Origin: Strongylocentrotus droebachiensis | Lineage: Eukaryota > Echinodermata > Echinoidea > Camarodonta > Strongylocentrotidae | Direction: 5' to 3' | DNA length: 64,000 nucleotides | Assembly (NCBI GenBank): GCA_035222895.1 | Contig: JAVYIG010007867.1 | Span: 32,207 to 96,206, forward strand | Part shown: positions 48,421 to 59,728 of the stretch, piece after piece | How the letters are laid out: each line of letters begins with the position of its first letter | How positions within the stretch are numbered: position 1 is the first letter of the stretch | Position numbers and translations under genes: made by a program | The notes under the pieces: generated by a model | The model's database searches: none | The model's input: the letters and a program-made list of their open reading frames with translations, nothing else | What the model was told of the DNA's origin: nothing

Positions 48421-50221
48421 AGTTGTGATGACGCTGATGATAATAATTATGAAGATAAAGAACTGTTATGGTGATTAAAGAGTAGCGTTTCTTTTCGCAT
48501 ATAACGGTTTATCGCGGGTCATATTTCTTTCCTCATGGATTCGCATTGCCAATGATCCACTTTTGTTACCAAACAAAAATGTATACCTTTGGTGACTAAT
48601 ATTCACATCTTTACTCAAAATTTCGAGTACAAAATTAAATTAATATTAATAACAAATTTTGTCTGAAGATGAGCGTGCGTTTTAAGAAATTCCATCATCC
48701 TTCCACTTCCATCCTGAACTCATCTTCTTAGGAACGCCTGCTCCCCTCCTAGTTTGTTATCTTTTCAAACACAGAGAGTGACAGGTAAATCGATGTTCTA
48801 TGGTAATTACATCATCCGATATGCTCACATTCTTCATCTTTGGTATTCTCATCAACCTTGGATAATAAAATCAAAGACGCCACAATCCTACGAAATCCAT
48901 GACAAATCAGTCAATGAGATGCAGACAAATAGCAAAAGTATGTGTTTTTCCTTTTCTTATCTAATGTTTGAGGAGAAGGACAAAAAATATCGACCGCTCG
49001 CAAATATTGATCTTGTAACGCAGGCAAGGGTTGATTGAGCGGGGGGCTGGCTCAATATGATGATGATAATATTGTGACAGTGATGGAACAAATAAAAACA
49101 AAGGCGAAATCGAATCGTCTCGTATCATGTACTAAATATACACAGTTGGCATAAGAACCCCGCGCCCGCGGTGCTGGCTGGCTGCTGAATTTGCAAACGG
49201 CCGTGCGTTTGTCTCCGCCGCGCTGGAAAAGAGTCTTCTGGCGGAGATGTGCCCCGGTCGCACTTCATACACTCCAAAAATGTGAATAAATATTGGCGCG
49301 CAATTAATACGAACTGGAGGTTTTGCCTGGCGAGGAGATGCAGGAGGAGAAGGAGGAGAGAAAAGGAAAAAGAAAATGCGATGGATGGATGGAAAGAGAG
49401 GAGAGTAAAAGTAGGAGGATCGGGGGAAGAGACACTGACATAAGACGAAGCAGCGACAACATGCAGTCGATATGAAGTAAAGTTAGCCCGGGGTACGAAT
49501 ATTCGTTACACCGAAATGAATGTGCAATTATTACTGCGACCTGTCGCTATTCACCCCGCAGTCTGTAAATGTAGATTGTTAGTACGAGTGTTTAGCCGGA
49601 GAAAAAGAAATATGTTTGTTAGACAATATGCATCCTAATGAAGGTTTGATGTTTGTTAGACTGCGATGCCGAGACAGGCGACATTTTTTTCTTCTTCAAA
49701 GGATTTGAAAGAATTATTGTCTTGATTGTGTCTCGTCCAGGGTATGAAGTAGGTTAAAGCAATATAGTTGAGTCTCTCTCAAATGGATGTAACTGTATGG
49801 GACAGCATGTCTTCACAAATTCAGTGCTTTCAGATGTACATTTTATGGCTACAAATACAATGGCTTGTAATATTTTGTCAAACTGTTGAAGTAGGTTTAA
49901 TATATACATAATTATAATATGATATTGATCTATAAGGGCTTAATATATCAAACAACACAACGGGCGCTAAACATTACTAGGGGTGTTCCAAAGTTGCCCG
50001 GCATCCACTAGGCTACCGTAAGGGTCCACTAAGCATTGAATGAGTTATTCCTTAAATACCTTATACATATTTACTGTACCTGAGTATAGAGTGGTAAAGT
50101 AAAGATTGGTGCCTTACCACTCGACGTTTAGTGCGTGTTGAGAATCGAAACCACGCTCTTTGAATTTGCAAAAATAAATTAAGTACTAAGACTTCTGATA
50201 TTATTTTACCACTGCGGCTAA
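48421..50221. other. Non-coding stretch with a CpG-containing island
   Basis: 49155-49260 is GC-rich (CCCGCGCCCGCGGTGC, CTCCGCCGCGCTGG), unlike the AT-rich surroundings, and could be regulatory. No gene or element ends. Confidence 0.4.
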
Positions 50222-50269
50222 TATTACTAAGACTACTACTATACTATTATTACTATACTACTACTACTG

Positions 50270-50318
<49 letters not shown>

Positions 50319-50393
50319 AACATGTACTACTACTACTAATATACTACTACTACTACTGCTGCGGGCTGCGGCTATTTCTACTACTGCTAATGC

Positions 50394-50447
<54 letters not shown>

Positions 50448-50546
50448 TTCTCCTTCTTCTTTTTCTTCTTCTTCTTCTTCTTCTTCTTCTTCTTCTTCTT
50501 CTTCTTCTTCTTCTTCTTCTTCTTCTTCTTCTTCTTCTTCTTCTGC
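50222..50546. repeat. (ACT)n and (TTC)n microsatellites
   Basis: ACT trinucleotides at about 50225-50365, then TTC at 50396-50546. The poly-Arg, poly-Glu and poly-Leu frames are artefacts. Confidence 0.95.
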
Positions 50547-51054
50547 ATATTCTACAGTGGAGTAGATACGGGGGTTGCATGGGGGTACGTCCCTCCCGGC
50601 CCTCCTCCCATCGAATGGCAAAAAGGGAGGTGAGAGCGAAAGGAGGGATGAAGGGAAAGGAAAGAGAACGTGAAATAATATAAGGAGATATATTGCTCTA
50701 AAATACTCTTCACAGATCATGATTCATGTATTATGTAAATCAGTAACGTGTAAGTCTTATACGCAATCTGTTGTAAGAGGTGCATTCCATGATAATCGGA
50801 AAAACCTCTGGGGTGATCCGATCTGCGTCTTTGATGTCGCGTACAGGAGAGAATTAAAACTAATGGATTTATACAATTAGGAGTGAAAGATAGGGAACAA
50901 ACGGGGATAAAGACAGGGGGAGTTGGCTATGTAGTTGTGTCCGTGTCACTTAAAATTGCAAAAATTGTCTTACTCTATTAAAAGGGAAAGAGGTACATGT
51001 ATACCCCCCTCCCACCCTGGACGATCAGCCTCCTCAAATGTTGACCATTTAGTA

Positions 51055-51610
51055 CAGCGTTTTTCCACCTGGTACACTGGGGTGCCGCGAGAGAATGTTA
51101 GCTACATTAAAGATGTATTTTGGGAATAACACCAACTTCATAAAAACCAAGTAAAAGAATCCGCAAGATGCCCATATAAGAATAATAATTATAATTATAA
51201 TAATAACAACATTTATAATGCGCACATATCCATCCCAAGGGATGCTCAAGGCGCCTAAACAAGTTTGGAAATTATTACCCCGGCTTAAGCTGTGCTGCCA
51301 TTACGGTGCTCTGGCATTACTAGAAATTAATTCCTGCCATGTTCCCATTTACCACTCCTGTGTCGAGAGTGACAAAGGTAGATTCATGTCTTGCCAAAGA
51401 ACATTAGTGCCGCGACTGGATCGACTCGAACTGCGGACCTTGTGATCCGCAGTCCGGTGACATATCCACTCGACCACGACACCAATAAACATATTATATA
51501 TATATATTACTTTAGGTTATTTCGATGAGGAAATAACATTTCAGAGAAAGTAAAGTGTTTTTTGTCCTCGCTCGCTTGCAAGATTTAGAAACGGAATAGT
51601 TTCAAGCAGT
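51055..51610 (+). repeat. Dispersed repeat, copy 2, split by a SINE
   Basis: 51055-51175 (GCGTTTTTCCACC..GTGCCGCGAGAGAA..TTTTGGGAATAAC) and 51500-51610 (GAGGAAATAACATTTCA..CGCTCGCTTGCA..AGAAACGG) together match 2640-2885 in order. The SINE at 51178-51484 lies between the two parts. Confidence 0.55.
51178..51484 (-). mobile_element. tRNA-headed SINE, copy 2
   Basis: Same order as 23266-23540: minus-strand head with AGTGGATATGTCACCGGACT and B box AGTTCGAGTCG (51422-51432), then ACTAATGTTCTTTGGCAAGA, a CACTCTCGACACAGG region, GCGCCTTGAGCATCCC and GCGCATTATAAATG, with an AT-rich tail. The B box carries substitutions relative to copy 1. Confidence 0.75.
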
Positions 51611-54174
51611 GTCGGTTATTAAAATCCTCATATCATGAAGATCTTCCGGCACGTCTCTGCCTAATATCGTCATGATACGTACGGACAGTTTGACGCCTAC
51701 CTATAACCAACCTTATTCGATATTATAATTATTATCACACCAATTCTCACTATTCCGAATAATATTATACTATTACATTACATTTCTCCCCTCGTGAACA
51801 CTATCCCTTGTACACATTTATCTTCTTCTCCAGAATATTCAATACCGCTCTCATCTCCATCAGCATCATTGTGCTTTTCCTTTATCCTTTATTCTTTTTC
51901 CCCCTCTTTCATATGTACTTCACATGCTATTTTTGGTCTGACTATAAGTACAAACCAGAGACAGACCATCTTGAAAAGATATTTCCTTCCTTCCTGTGAA
52001 AATCGATAATATACTTAACCCTTTTGATTTCTCGAGACCCCGTCTCGACTTCAACATCTACCAAAGATGGTTAACTATGCAACGATCACGTAGCACACCG
52101 CAGCAGATCCGATGACGGGCCGAGGCAGCAATAACCGTTTAATTACGTTGAACTATCAGTGGTCTTACGCTTTGACTAATCAATGACATCATCATTTAAT
52201 TTTCTCGCGGGTTTATTTTCCCGCCACATCAAGAGTAGAAGTAGATTGTAAAGCGGAAGAGGGATAACCGATCCGTCCGTGCGCTATTGGGTTGCTAGAC
52301 GGACAGCACACCCCGCCGCAACCCCGCGTGTTGCGGCAGGTTTAAACACACACATTGGGTGCCCGCGGGTCAAAAACTATATCAAGAAGATGCTTATACT
52401 CGGAAATATGATCTTTGCGACATATTTTGTAGGAGGAGGGACCGATAAAATGCATGGCTTACAGTGATTTAGCGGCTCAGGTGGCGACGCGTTGTCTGTG
52501 TCGATATTTTTTAGGATCTCTTATTTTTCTCTCTTTTTTTCTGCCTCTTCTCTTCTTCTTTTTTACTTAAACGTTTCCGTTTTGAACCCATAGTTTAAGT
52601 CTCTCCCATTTTATCGTTATACACTGATACTTTGTGGATTCTTTACCACAAAATATTGACTTGCCCTAGCAGACGAAATATTGATGTTTTTGGCTACCGC
52701 CCCCCCCCCCCCTTCCACCGTCTTTATCTTTCTTTATATCTCGTTCACTCTCTTAAAAAAAGTGCAACGCACGTGCACTATTGAAGTGAAGTGTGAGCAT
52801 TTGTTTTGAAGATTTTTGGTTGGAAACCTGAAACTTCTTTGAGGTTATTTCAAAAACACCAAACAGACCTAAAAGCAGCTGTGTTTTGTACTAGTATAGT
52901 GTTACTTCCCTTCCGTTGCTTTAATGAGCTTCATTGTTCTCCGTCTATGACAGTGCATCGTACTGAGATAATGCTTCCGTTTGAAGTTTGTTAACAACAA
53001 CAACATGTATTATTTGGCAGATGTTTCTGCATTTATTGATAAATCAAATACAAAATATTCAAATAACAATAATAGTATATACTATAATTGACTTACATGA
53101 AATATGACAATTGAAATAAACAAAAAATATATATAATTGAAAACTTGAAAGTATGGAGGTAAATCAAAAAATCAAGATACATGCAGAGGCCAACAATCAT
53201 AAGCATGAATGCTCGAGTCAAAAGCAGCTGGGGTGGGGGAATGACGCTGTGTATGTATAGAAGAATAGAGTGTTATGTATAAAGGTTTTTTCAGAAAGTA
53301 TCTAAATAAAAAGTGAGAAGACAGAAAACAAATTACAAGTGTGTGCAGGTGGGTGTGTACAGGAGAAGTAAGTGTTCAGTTCGTTTTGATCATGAACTTG
53401 TCATCTTTAATTATTGTTTTCATAAACAAACAATTAAAATCGTTAAGAACCTTATAATTTTTATGAATATTTAGATATTAAATATTTTTCATCGAAGCTT
53501 TGAATGAATAAAGAGATGCAGAGTGACATATATTGTCAGGCAAAGCATTCCAAATATGGAAGAACAGTAAAACAAAAACAAACACAAAATTGATATTCCA
53601 AATGATATTCACCTATAATTTCACTCTAACAACAGTTGTGTGAATTTGTCCCAATGTTTGGTTTACAAAAAAAGGTGAGTAAGCGTGTACTGCTGGATAA
53701 CATTTAAGCCAGTATTTAGTATAATGTACCCAAATCTCGGATTAATTAACCCTATGTCGGGTGAAATTTACCAACAAAACATGCATATTACCTTCTTTTT
53801 TGTACCCAACATGAGTAAACTTGAACCCAATTCTGTTCAGTGTGTAATAAATATCGATCCCTTACTTCGAGTAATGTAAAAAATTCCTTGCAGATTTTTT
53901 TTAATTTGCTGTTATATACAGTATATTAAAAATAGTGCAGCATGTATTATAATGATATATGGAGTCGTTGAGATCGACTCAAGTATAATAAGTGTGTCTT
54001 TATCTTGTTGTGAATATCAATATAATTAACTCATAATTCCAAGTCTTCTTATATCATTCCAGCTGTCTTATTGTGTCATTTCCAATGCAAGAACACGATC
54101 GCAATACACATTCACGCGGATCAAATACCTACAGACTTTGATAAATATGAAATCTGATACCAATTAATATACAA
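51611..54174. other. Non-coding stretch
   Basis: A GC-rich patch at 52260-52345 contains the hairpin GCCGCAAC-CCCGCGT-GTTGCGGC (52315-52337). TTTTCCCGCC at 52216 resembles the motif in the 39946 inverted repeat. A C-run lies at 52700-52711. No gene. Confidence 0.45.
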
Positions 54175-54329
54175 AATACACAGCAGTGAGGGCATTAGTA
54201 AGAATTACCAACACAAGGTACATTTGGAACAGTGTAACACGCCCGAGGCGTACCCGAGGGTATTTGAACTGTTTTGAAGGTACCAAGTGTGGGTAATTTT
54301 ACTAATGCCCGAACAAAATGCTGTGTATT
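54175..54329. mobile_element. Near-palindromic foldback element
   Basis: AATACACAGCA..GGGCATTAGTAA..AATTACC..ACAC..GGTACATTTGGAACAGT in the left half pairs with the right half along its whole length, with a centre near GAGGCG|TACCCGAGG. The 155-bp sequence could form a cruciform with small bulges. It has no coding capacity. It may be a foldback MITE or a terminal hairpin of a lost element. Confidence 0.7.
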
Positions 54330-54393
54330 ATTTGTTTTATAAGATTATGTTTTATTTGTTATATAAAATGATGTTGGATAACATGATTTTACT

Positions 54394-54434
54394 ATGACCG
54401 GTCATTAGAATTGGATAATGACCGGTCATTATCC
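54394..54434. promoter_or_regulatory. Duplicated ATGACCGGTCAT palindromes
   Basis: Two copies of the 12-bp palindrome ATGACCGGTCAT occur 24 bases apart (54394-54405 and 54418-54429). The second is extended to a perfect 22-bp palindrome (GGATAATGACC and its complement, 54413-54434). The ACCGGT core and even helical-turn spacing suggest a dimeric-factor binding pair. The factor is unknown. Confidence 0.5.
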
Positions 54435-54468
54435 AAATTACGCGTTAGGCAAAATAAATGCTTGTGGT

Positions 54469-54640
54469 CACGTGTACGATTTCAACCAATCATTTGATTA
54501 GGATCCACGTCATTATCTTCAATATAAAAAGGGCTAGTGCGCAGGTGACAGTTTTGCTATTTACCGGTATTTGTGACGTAGCGGTCAATATCATATCTCA
54601 TGCTCGCGGTTTAACCAATCATGCAGCTTATAAGGTGATA
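54469..54640 (+). promoter_or_regulatory. Compact promoter-like cluster
   Basis: In order: E-box CACGTG (54469-54474), CCAAT (54486-54490), TATAAAAA (54523-54530), TGACGTA (54572-54578), then a second CCAAT (54615-54619) and CTTATAAGG at about 54627. CCAATCAT occurs twice. Spacing of CCAAT and TATA is reasonable for a Pol II promoter with a start near 54555. No open frame of substance follows within the next kilobase, so a transcript would be non-coding or spliced elsewhere. Confidence 0.35.
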
Positions 54641-55297
54641 TGAGATTTTTTAATTCATGTGCTTTACACTAAATATCTGAAAAGGCGGTATTTTGTGTAT
54701 AGTGATTTAATAGATTTTTTTTCTGGATTCAATACAATTAGATGTATTACAACTATAAATACTCCCTTAACTATGAACCTACAATGGTGTTCATTCACCA
54801 GAATATAGGATGACATACAAGAAGTCGTATATAAGTTCATAGTGTAACAAATAAAACATTTGTTCTGGTCAACCATGAAAAGCATTTGGATTAGTTCTAA
54901 TCTTCTGAATGATATTTTACAACTATCATCTAGTCGTATATAGTTTAGGAAAAGGTGAAAGTGTTATACAACGTATTTACATAATGTGAGCATGTAATAT
55001 AGAGCTAACATGCAGCGTTTAGAAACGTTCAGAGCTCTTCATTAAGCGCGAAACCAGACAATTTCCAAAAACTACCGGTCAGGTATTTTATCTTCCCTTT
55101 TATAAGCGTAAGGCAAGGACGAGATGAAAGCAATTAAAACACATCTTAATAATAAGTCATTGTTGTTCGTTATTCGTGACTTTAGTATTAAAATGGTTTC
55201 ACTTATTTTTATCTTCTTCGTGAAGTGATTTTAATTATGTCTATATAAGGATGGAGCCCATATAAGTTCACATGCATGTATAGTTTACATATATATA
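54641..55297. other. AT-rich non-coding spacer
   Basis: Nothing recognised. It ends in the (AT)n target of the LTR element. Confidence 0.45.
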
Positions 55298-56708
55298 TGT
55301 TACACAGGCCTTATATGCCTGCGCCGGTTCAATTAATTAAGATTAGAAAACGCGGAGATCCATTAAAATACATAAGTCTCAAACATATATTTTGTGCCAA
55401 TGATAATTCCAAAGAGGTATTTATTAATATTCAGTGTGAAAGGTACACCGATAATAAACTCCCAGTGTGACAACTGGCATTTCGATTTCAACAACAATAA
55501 TCATTACAAATAGCTTACATGCAAAGCTTTACAATGTGGTATACAGGTACAATAATGATAGAAAAGGAACAAAGTAAACTACGCTGTACAGTAGAAAAAT
55601 ATCAACGACATGAAGAAAAGAATAGATGTTCATATAAAGTACAAATGATGAAACACAAGTCGTTCGTCAATAAGCACTAAATACATCGATCAGGCGAGAG
55701 CGTTGCCTGAACAACGACAGCAGTCCCAACTCTTGTCCCGAGGGAAATGGAACTGGAACCATGGTGGAACCATGGTGAAACTCTGTTAAGAAACAAAACC
55801 AAGGCAGGTCTTAAAAAGCTGAGACATAGTAACTTCTGGGGGAAGTTACATCACACGTCTATCTGCCTTGAAGTCTAAACTTGCTCACCTACTTAATCAA
55901 GTAAGAATTCTTCTTATATGGAATACAGTAATTCAACAAAAGTATTTATCGTTTTACAAGTAGTTATTGGGCTATCACTAAACTATCTAATCAAAAGTAT
56001 TTACAATGACTGAAATAACTATAAATATGTCTGGCTTGTGAAAAGTAGTAATCTTAATCCATACACAGTCACAACCATCTTGTATCAAAGGTCAATGGAT
56101 AAACACATTAAAATATAATACAATGAGTTTCCCAACGCAAGGAGAATCACACTAAACAATATCATACAATTATTAATTCAAATTGTATGGGGAACTTGTG
56201 ATATCTCTATAATTTACTAGTTAAGAATAAGACATGAATATACTTTTAGGAAGGTGAGTGTTCGCTTACCTGTTAAGAAACAAAACCAAGGCATGTCTTA
56301 AAAAGCTGAGACATAGTAACTTCTGGGGGAAGTTACATCACACGTCTATCTGCCTTGAAGTCTAAACTTGCTCTCAACGAGAAAGCCAATCTTCCTCCCA
56401 AACCAGGCAAACAACCCCACTATTCCCTATCCCTAAGACAAAGGGGTACCAGCAAATGTATCCACTGGTCATTCATGAATTATGTACTCTACGAATAAAG
56501 GAAGTGGTCTGGGTTTAAAACATAAACAAGGCCTATAGAATAGGGGTCTCTTTGTTCCCATCTCTTTGTTTCACCAGTGGCATATACCAGAGAGGTGATC
56601 TTAATAGAAACATAGTTTAAAGGTACAATTTAAATAGGGGTTCAACAATTTAAAGTATATAGGTTTACTCAAAAAAATAGAATATACCTTAATAAACAGG
56701 GTCTGACA
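55298..56708 (-). repeat. 3' LTR of the retrotransposon
   Basis: 1411 bp. An AATAAA on the element's strand at about 55425 could be the polyadenylation signal, leaving ~130 bp of U5. Internal direct duplication of ~104 bp at 55783-55886 and 56270-56373, with one clear substitution (GGCAGGTC versus GGCATGTC). Confidence 0.93.
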
Positions 56709-56720
56709 CTCTCCCCTCCT
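56709..56720 (-). other. Polypurine tract
   Basis: AGGAGGGGAGAG on the minus strand lies immediately before the 3' LTR, where plus-strand priming is expected. Confidence 0.85.
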
Positions 56721-56799
56721 AGAATCATGGCGTCCCGACATCTTAATTACAAGTCAATACAATAATACATTTCCGCAAACTCAGAGGACAGAGAGAGAT

Positions 56800-56958
56800 T
56801 CACCAATCTCCTACTTTCTTACCAAGATGCAAGATGTAATTCTCTGTAGATGACCTAAACATTGGGTACACCTCATCAGTCAAACACCGCATCCAACTAT
56901 CAGACGACACTCCCTTTCCAGAGAACTGCCGAATGACTCCTCTAGCTGCCACTATGCG
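56800..56958 (-). pseudogene. Gag capsid-like fragment
   Basis: A 52-codon open segment without its own start ends at a TGA near the 3' LTR. The motif GVIRQFSGKG..SWMRCLTDEV resembles the start of retrotransposon capsid domains (an F-G, spacing, then W and L/V-rich helix). Stops and frame changes separate it from 57215-57511. It suggests the interior is an internally deleted gag region. The assignment rests on pattern resemblance only. Confidence 0.3.
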
Positions 56959-57214
56959 TCACTCTTGGGTAGAATGAGCTTCACCCGAAGGTGGTGGCAA
57001 TTAAGGATTTCATTGGTTTGGTGCTCACTTGTACAAATAAAACTTGTAAAATAAAAATAACCAGTACCAGCGTTGTCGTCTCTGACTGAACGCAAACCTA
57101 ATTGTCAATGTGAAAGTGCAGATGGGCCTCGATGTACCCAACAATGTATAGAACTTCTGATTCCACCTGCATCAAACACGAACAGGTCGTCAATGGGTTC
57201 CAAGTGACGATGCG

Positions 57215-57511
57215 CTAACTTCTTGTGATAACAATAAGCAGATACATTGTATGCATGTCACTTTGGATCGACCCAGTGCCCATAAGGCACTCACAGGGCA
57301 CACACTCCGTCAACCTCAGCCCAGACAGTGATTGGGTACCCACTACTAGTGCGGCTGGAGGTTTATCAGATGTGGCCTGATGAGATGGCGTCATCTGCAA
57401 ACTCATAATTGCAGATCGCCTTATGGGACACTTCTTAGGTTTATCTTTGGCCACCTGTTCGGCCAGAAACTTCACTAGCTCTGCCTTAAACCTAGGGTTA
57501 GAGTCAGACAT
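57215..57511 (-). CDS. Short gag-like open frame of the LTR element
   Basis: 98 codons from an ATG about 525 bases downstream of the primer-binding site, the usual place for gag. It begins MSDSNPRFKAELVKFLAEQV, then a Lys-rich stretch (DKPKKCPIRR). There are no zinc knuckles or protease motif. It is much shorter than a full gag (commonly several hundred residues). Whether it is translated is unknown; the position and the charged helical N-terminus are the only support for a gag origin. Confidence 0.4.
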   Translation of the reverse strand: MSDSNPRFKAELVKFLAEQVAKDKPKKCPIRRSAIMSLQMTPSHQATSDKPPAALVVGTQSLSGLRLTECVPCECLMGTGSIQSDMHTMYLLIVITRS

Positions 57512-58036
57512 CTTTAAAAAGATTATAAAGCTAAACTATCCAAAAACAGGTTAACAAAATAGTTTAAGATATTAAGGTTACTAAATGTACCATTTATAAA
57601 AACCAATCAAGATTCTAGAAAGTGCTAATTATTATATAGAACATAAAAATAATTAAGTGATGATAATATCGAAATAGCAAAATAGGAAAAACCACAATAA
57701 CAACTGAGCTGGACAAGCACCCCTTGTTTACTGTTAGCGCCTGTCAGTAGTAGGGCTGCTACTGATTTGACCTGAACACAGCAACAAAAATTGATTAGGT
57801 CACACTTCAAATTATTAAGACCACTTTCAATATACGCTATGTCCAACTTAGTGTTTTACAAGTTGTCGGCAATAAAAAGCAAATATCATAACCAGAATAT
57901 TGTTAATCTCTTACAAGCAAAGAGAGAGGTAACCTAACATGCCTAATACTCAGTTAAAAGCAATTTAAAAAATGTATTATCTAAACATAATTTTCCTTTT
58001 GGGAAAAACAACTATTATTTTCCAAGAAAATTTAAC

Positions 58037-58054
58037 ATCCGGGCGGTGCCTCCA
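58037..58054 (-). other. Primer-binding site
   Basis: On the element's strand TGGAGGCACCGCCCGGAT begins two bases after the 5' LTR. Its complement ends in GCGGTGCCTCCA, which matches the 3' end (with CCA) of metazoan tRNA-Thr(AGU) as I recall it, with a plausible T-arm continuation. This fixes the element's direction. Confidence 0.8.
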
Positions 58055-58056
58055 TT

Positions 58057-59468
58057 TGTTACACAGGCCTTATATGCCTGCGCCGGTTCAATTAATTAGA
58101 TTAGAAAACGCGGAGATCCATTAAAATACATAGTCTCAAACATATATTTTGTGCCAATGATAATTCCAAGAGGTATTTATTAATATTCAGTGTGAAAGGT
58201 ACACCGATAATAAACTCCCAGTGTGACAACTGGCATTTCGATTTCAACAACAATAATCATTACAAAATAGCTTACATGCAAAGCTTTACAATGTGGTATA
58301 CAGGTACAATAATGATAGAAAAGGAACAAAGTAAACTACGCTGTACAGTAGAAAAATATCAACGACATGAAGAAAAGAATAGATGTTCATATAAAGTACA
58401 AATGATGAAACACAAGTCGTTCGTCAATAAGCACTAAATACATCGATCAGGCGGAGAGCGTTGCCTGAACAACGACAGCAGTCCCAACTCTTGTCCCGAG
58501 GGAAATGGAACTGGAACCATGGTGGAACCATGGTGAAACTCTGTTAAGAAACAAAACCAAGGCAGGTCTTAAAAAGCTGAGACATAGTAACTTCTGGGGG
58601 AAGTTACATCCACACGTCTATCTGCCTTGAAGTCTAAACTTGCTCTCCTACTTAATCAAGTAAGAATTCTTCTTTATATGGAATACAGTAATTCAACAAA
58701 AGTATTATCGTTTTACAAGTAGTTATTGGGCTATCACTAAACTATCTAATCAAAAGTATTTTACAATGACTGAAATAACTATAAATATGTCTGGCTTGTG
58801 AAAAGTAGTATCTTAATCCATACACAGTCACAACCATCTTGTATCAAAGGTCAATGGATAAACACATTAAAATATAATACAATGAGTTTCCAACGCAAGG
58901 AGAATCACACTAAACAATATCATACAATTATTAATTCAAATTGTATGGGGAACTTGTGATATCTCTATAATTTACTAGTTAAGAATAAGACATGAATATA
59001 CTTTTAGGAAGGTGAGTGTTCGCTTACCTGTTAAGAACAAAACCAAGGCATGTCTTAAAAAGCTGAGACATAGTAACTTCTGGGGGAAGTTACATCACAC
59101 GTCTATCTGCCTTGAAGTCTAAACTTGCTCTCAACGAGAAAGCCAATCTTCCTCCCAAAACCAGGCAAACAACCCCACTATTCCCTATCCCTAAGACAAA
59201 GGGGTACCAGCAAATGTATCCACTGGTCATTCATGAATTATGTACTCTACGAATAAAGGAAGTGGTCTGGGTTAAAACATAAAACAAGGCCTATAGAATA
59301 GGGGTCTCTTTGTTTCCCATCTCTTTGTTTCACCTGTGGCAATATACCAGAGAGGTGATCTTAATAGAAACATAGTTTAAAGGTACAATTTAAATAGGGG
59401 TTCAACAATTTAAAGTAATATAGGTTTACTCAAAAAATAGAATATACCTTAATAAACAGGGTCTGACA
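58057..59468 (-). repeat. 5' LTR of the retrotransposon
   Basis: 1412 bp, promoter-side LTR in the element's orientation. It ends TG..CA and matches 55298-56708 throughout, differing mainly by single-base insertions or deletions in short homopolymers plus a few substitutions. It contains an internal direct duplication (58541-58645 and 59028-59130). A 81-codon plus-strand frame at 58192-58437 is antisense to the element and only partly kept in the other LTR, so it is not called. Confidence 0.93.
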
Positions 59469-59728
59469 TATATATATATACATATGCATATGATAAATAA
59501 ATAATAATTGAAACAGTTGATACAAAAGTCCTTGAGGGTTATCTTCTTCAGTGTCGAGAGCTCTCAAGGATTTTAATTGTAAACACCTCTAAATCTAAAT
59601 AAAATCATGATTTAAACAGTGCCAATGATGGCTACGCGGTAGAAACACGGTCCATGAGGACACCCCCCCCCCCCTGTCTCCCTCCCTCTCACTCTCTCTC
59701 TCTCTCTCTACCTCTCTCTCTCTCCAGT
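59469..59728. repeat. (AT)n target remnant and C-run/(CT)n
   Basis: (TA)n at 59469-59480 is the right side of the LTR insertion site. C12 at 59663-59674 with CT-rich sequence follows to 59728. Confidence 0.8.

Larger units (their letters stand above)
55298..59468 (-). mobile_element. Non-autonomous LTR retrotransposon
   Basis: A complete 4171-bp element on the minus strand. Two near-identical LTRs flank 1348 bp of interior. Each LTR has TGTCAGACCC..CCTGTGTAACA termini on the element's strand. The primer-binding site lies two bases inside the 5' LTR (58037-58054) and the polypurine tract abuts the 3' LTR (56709-56720). The target is an (AT)n run; TATA (or TATATA) on both sides fits a 4- or 6-bp duplication. 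The interior encodes no protease, reverse transcriptase or integrase, only short gag-like frames, so mobility would need a helper element. The superfamily (Gypsy, BEL or Copia) cannot be set. Confidence 0.93.

Noticed and set aside
50353..50720. Poly-Arg and poly-Glu frames resembling charged low-complexity proteins
   Set aside because: They are translations of (TTC)n/(GAA)n.
54175..54329. Rho-independent terminator
   Set aside because: The arms are far too long, there is no T-run context, and the sequence is eukaryotic.
58192..58437. 81-codon plus-strand frame within the LTR
   Set aside because: It is antisense to the element and partly disrupted in the other LTR copy.
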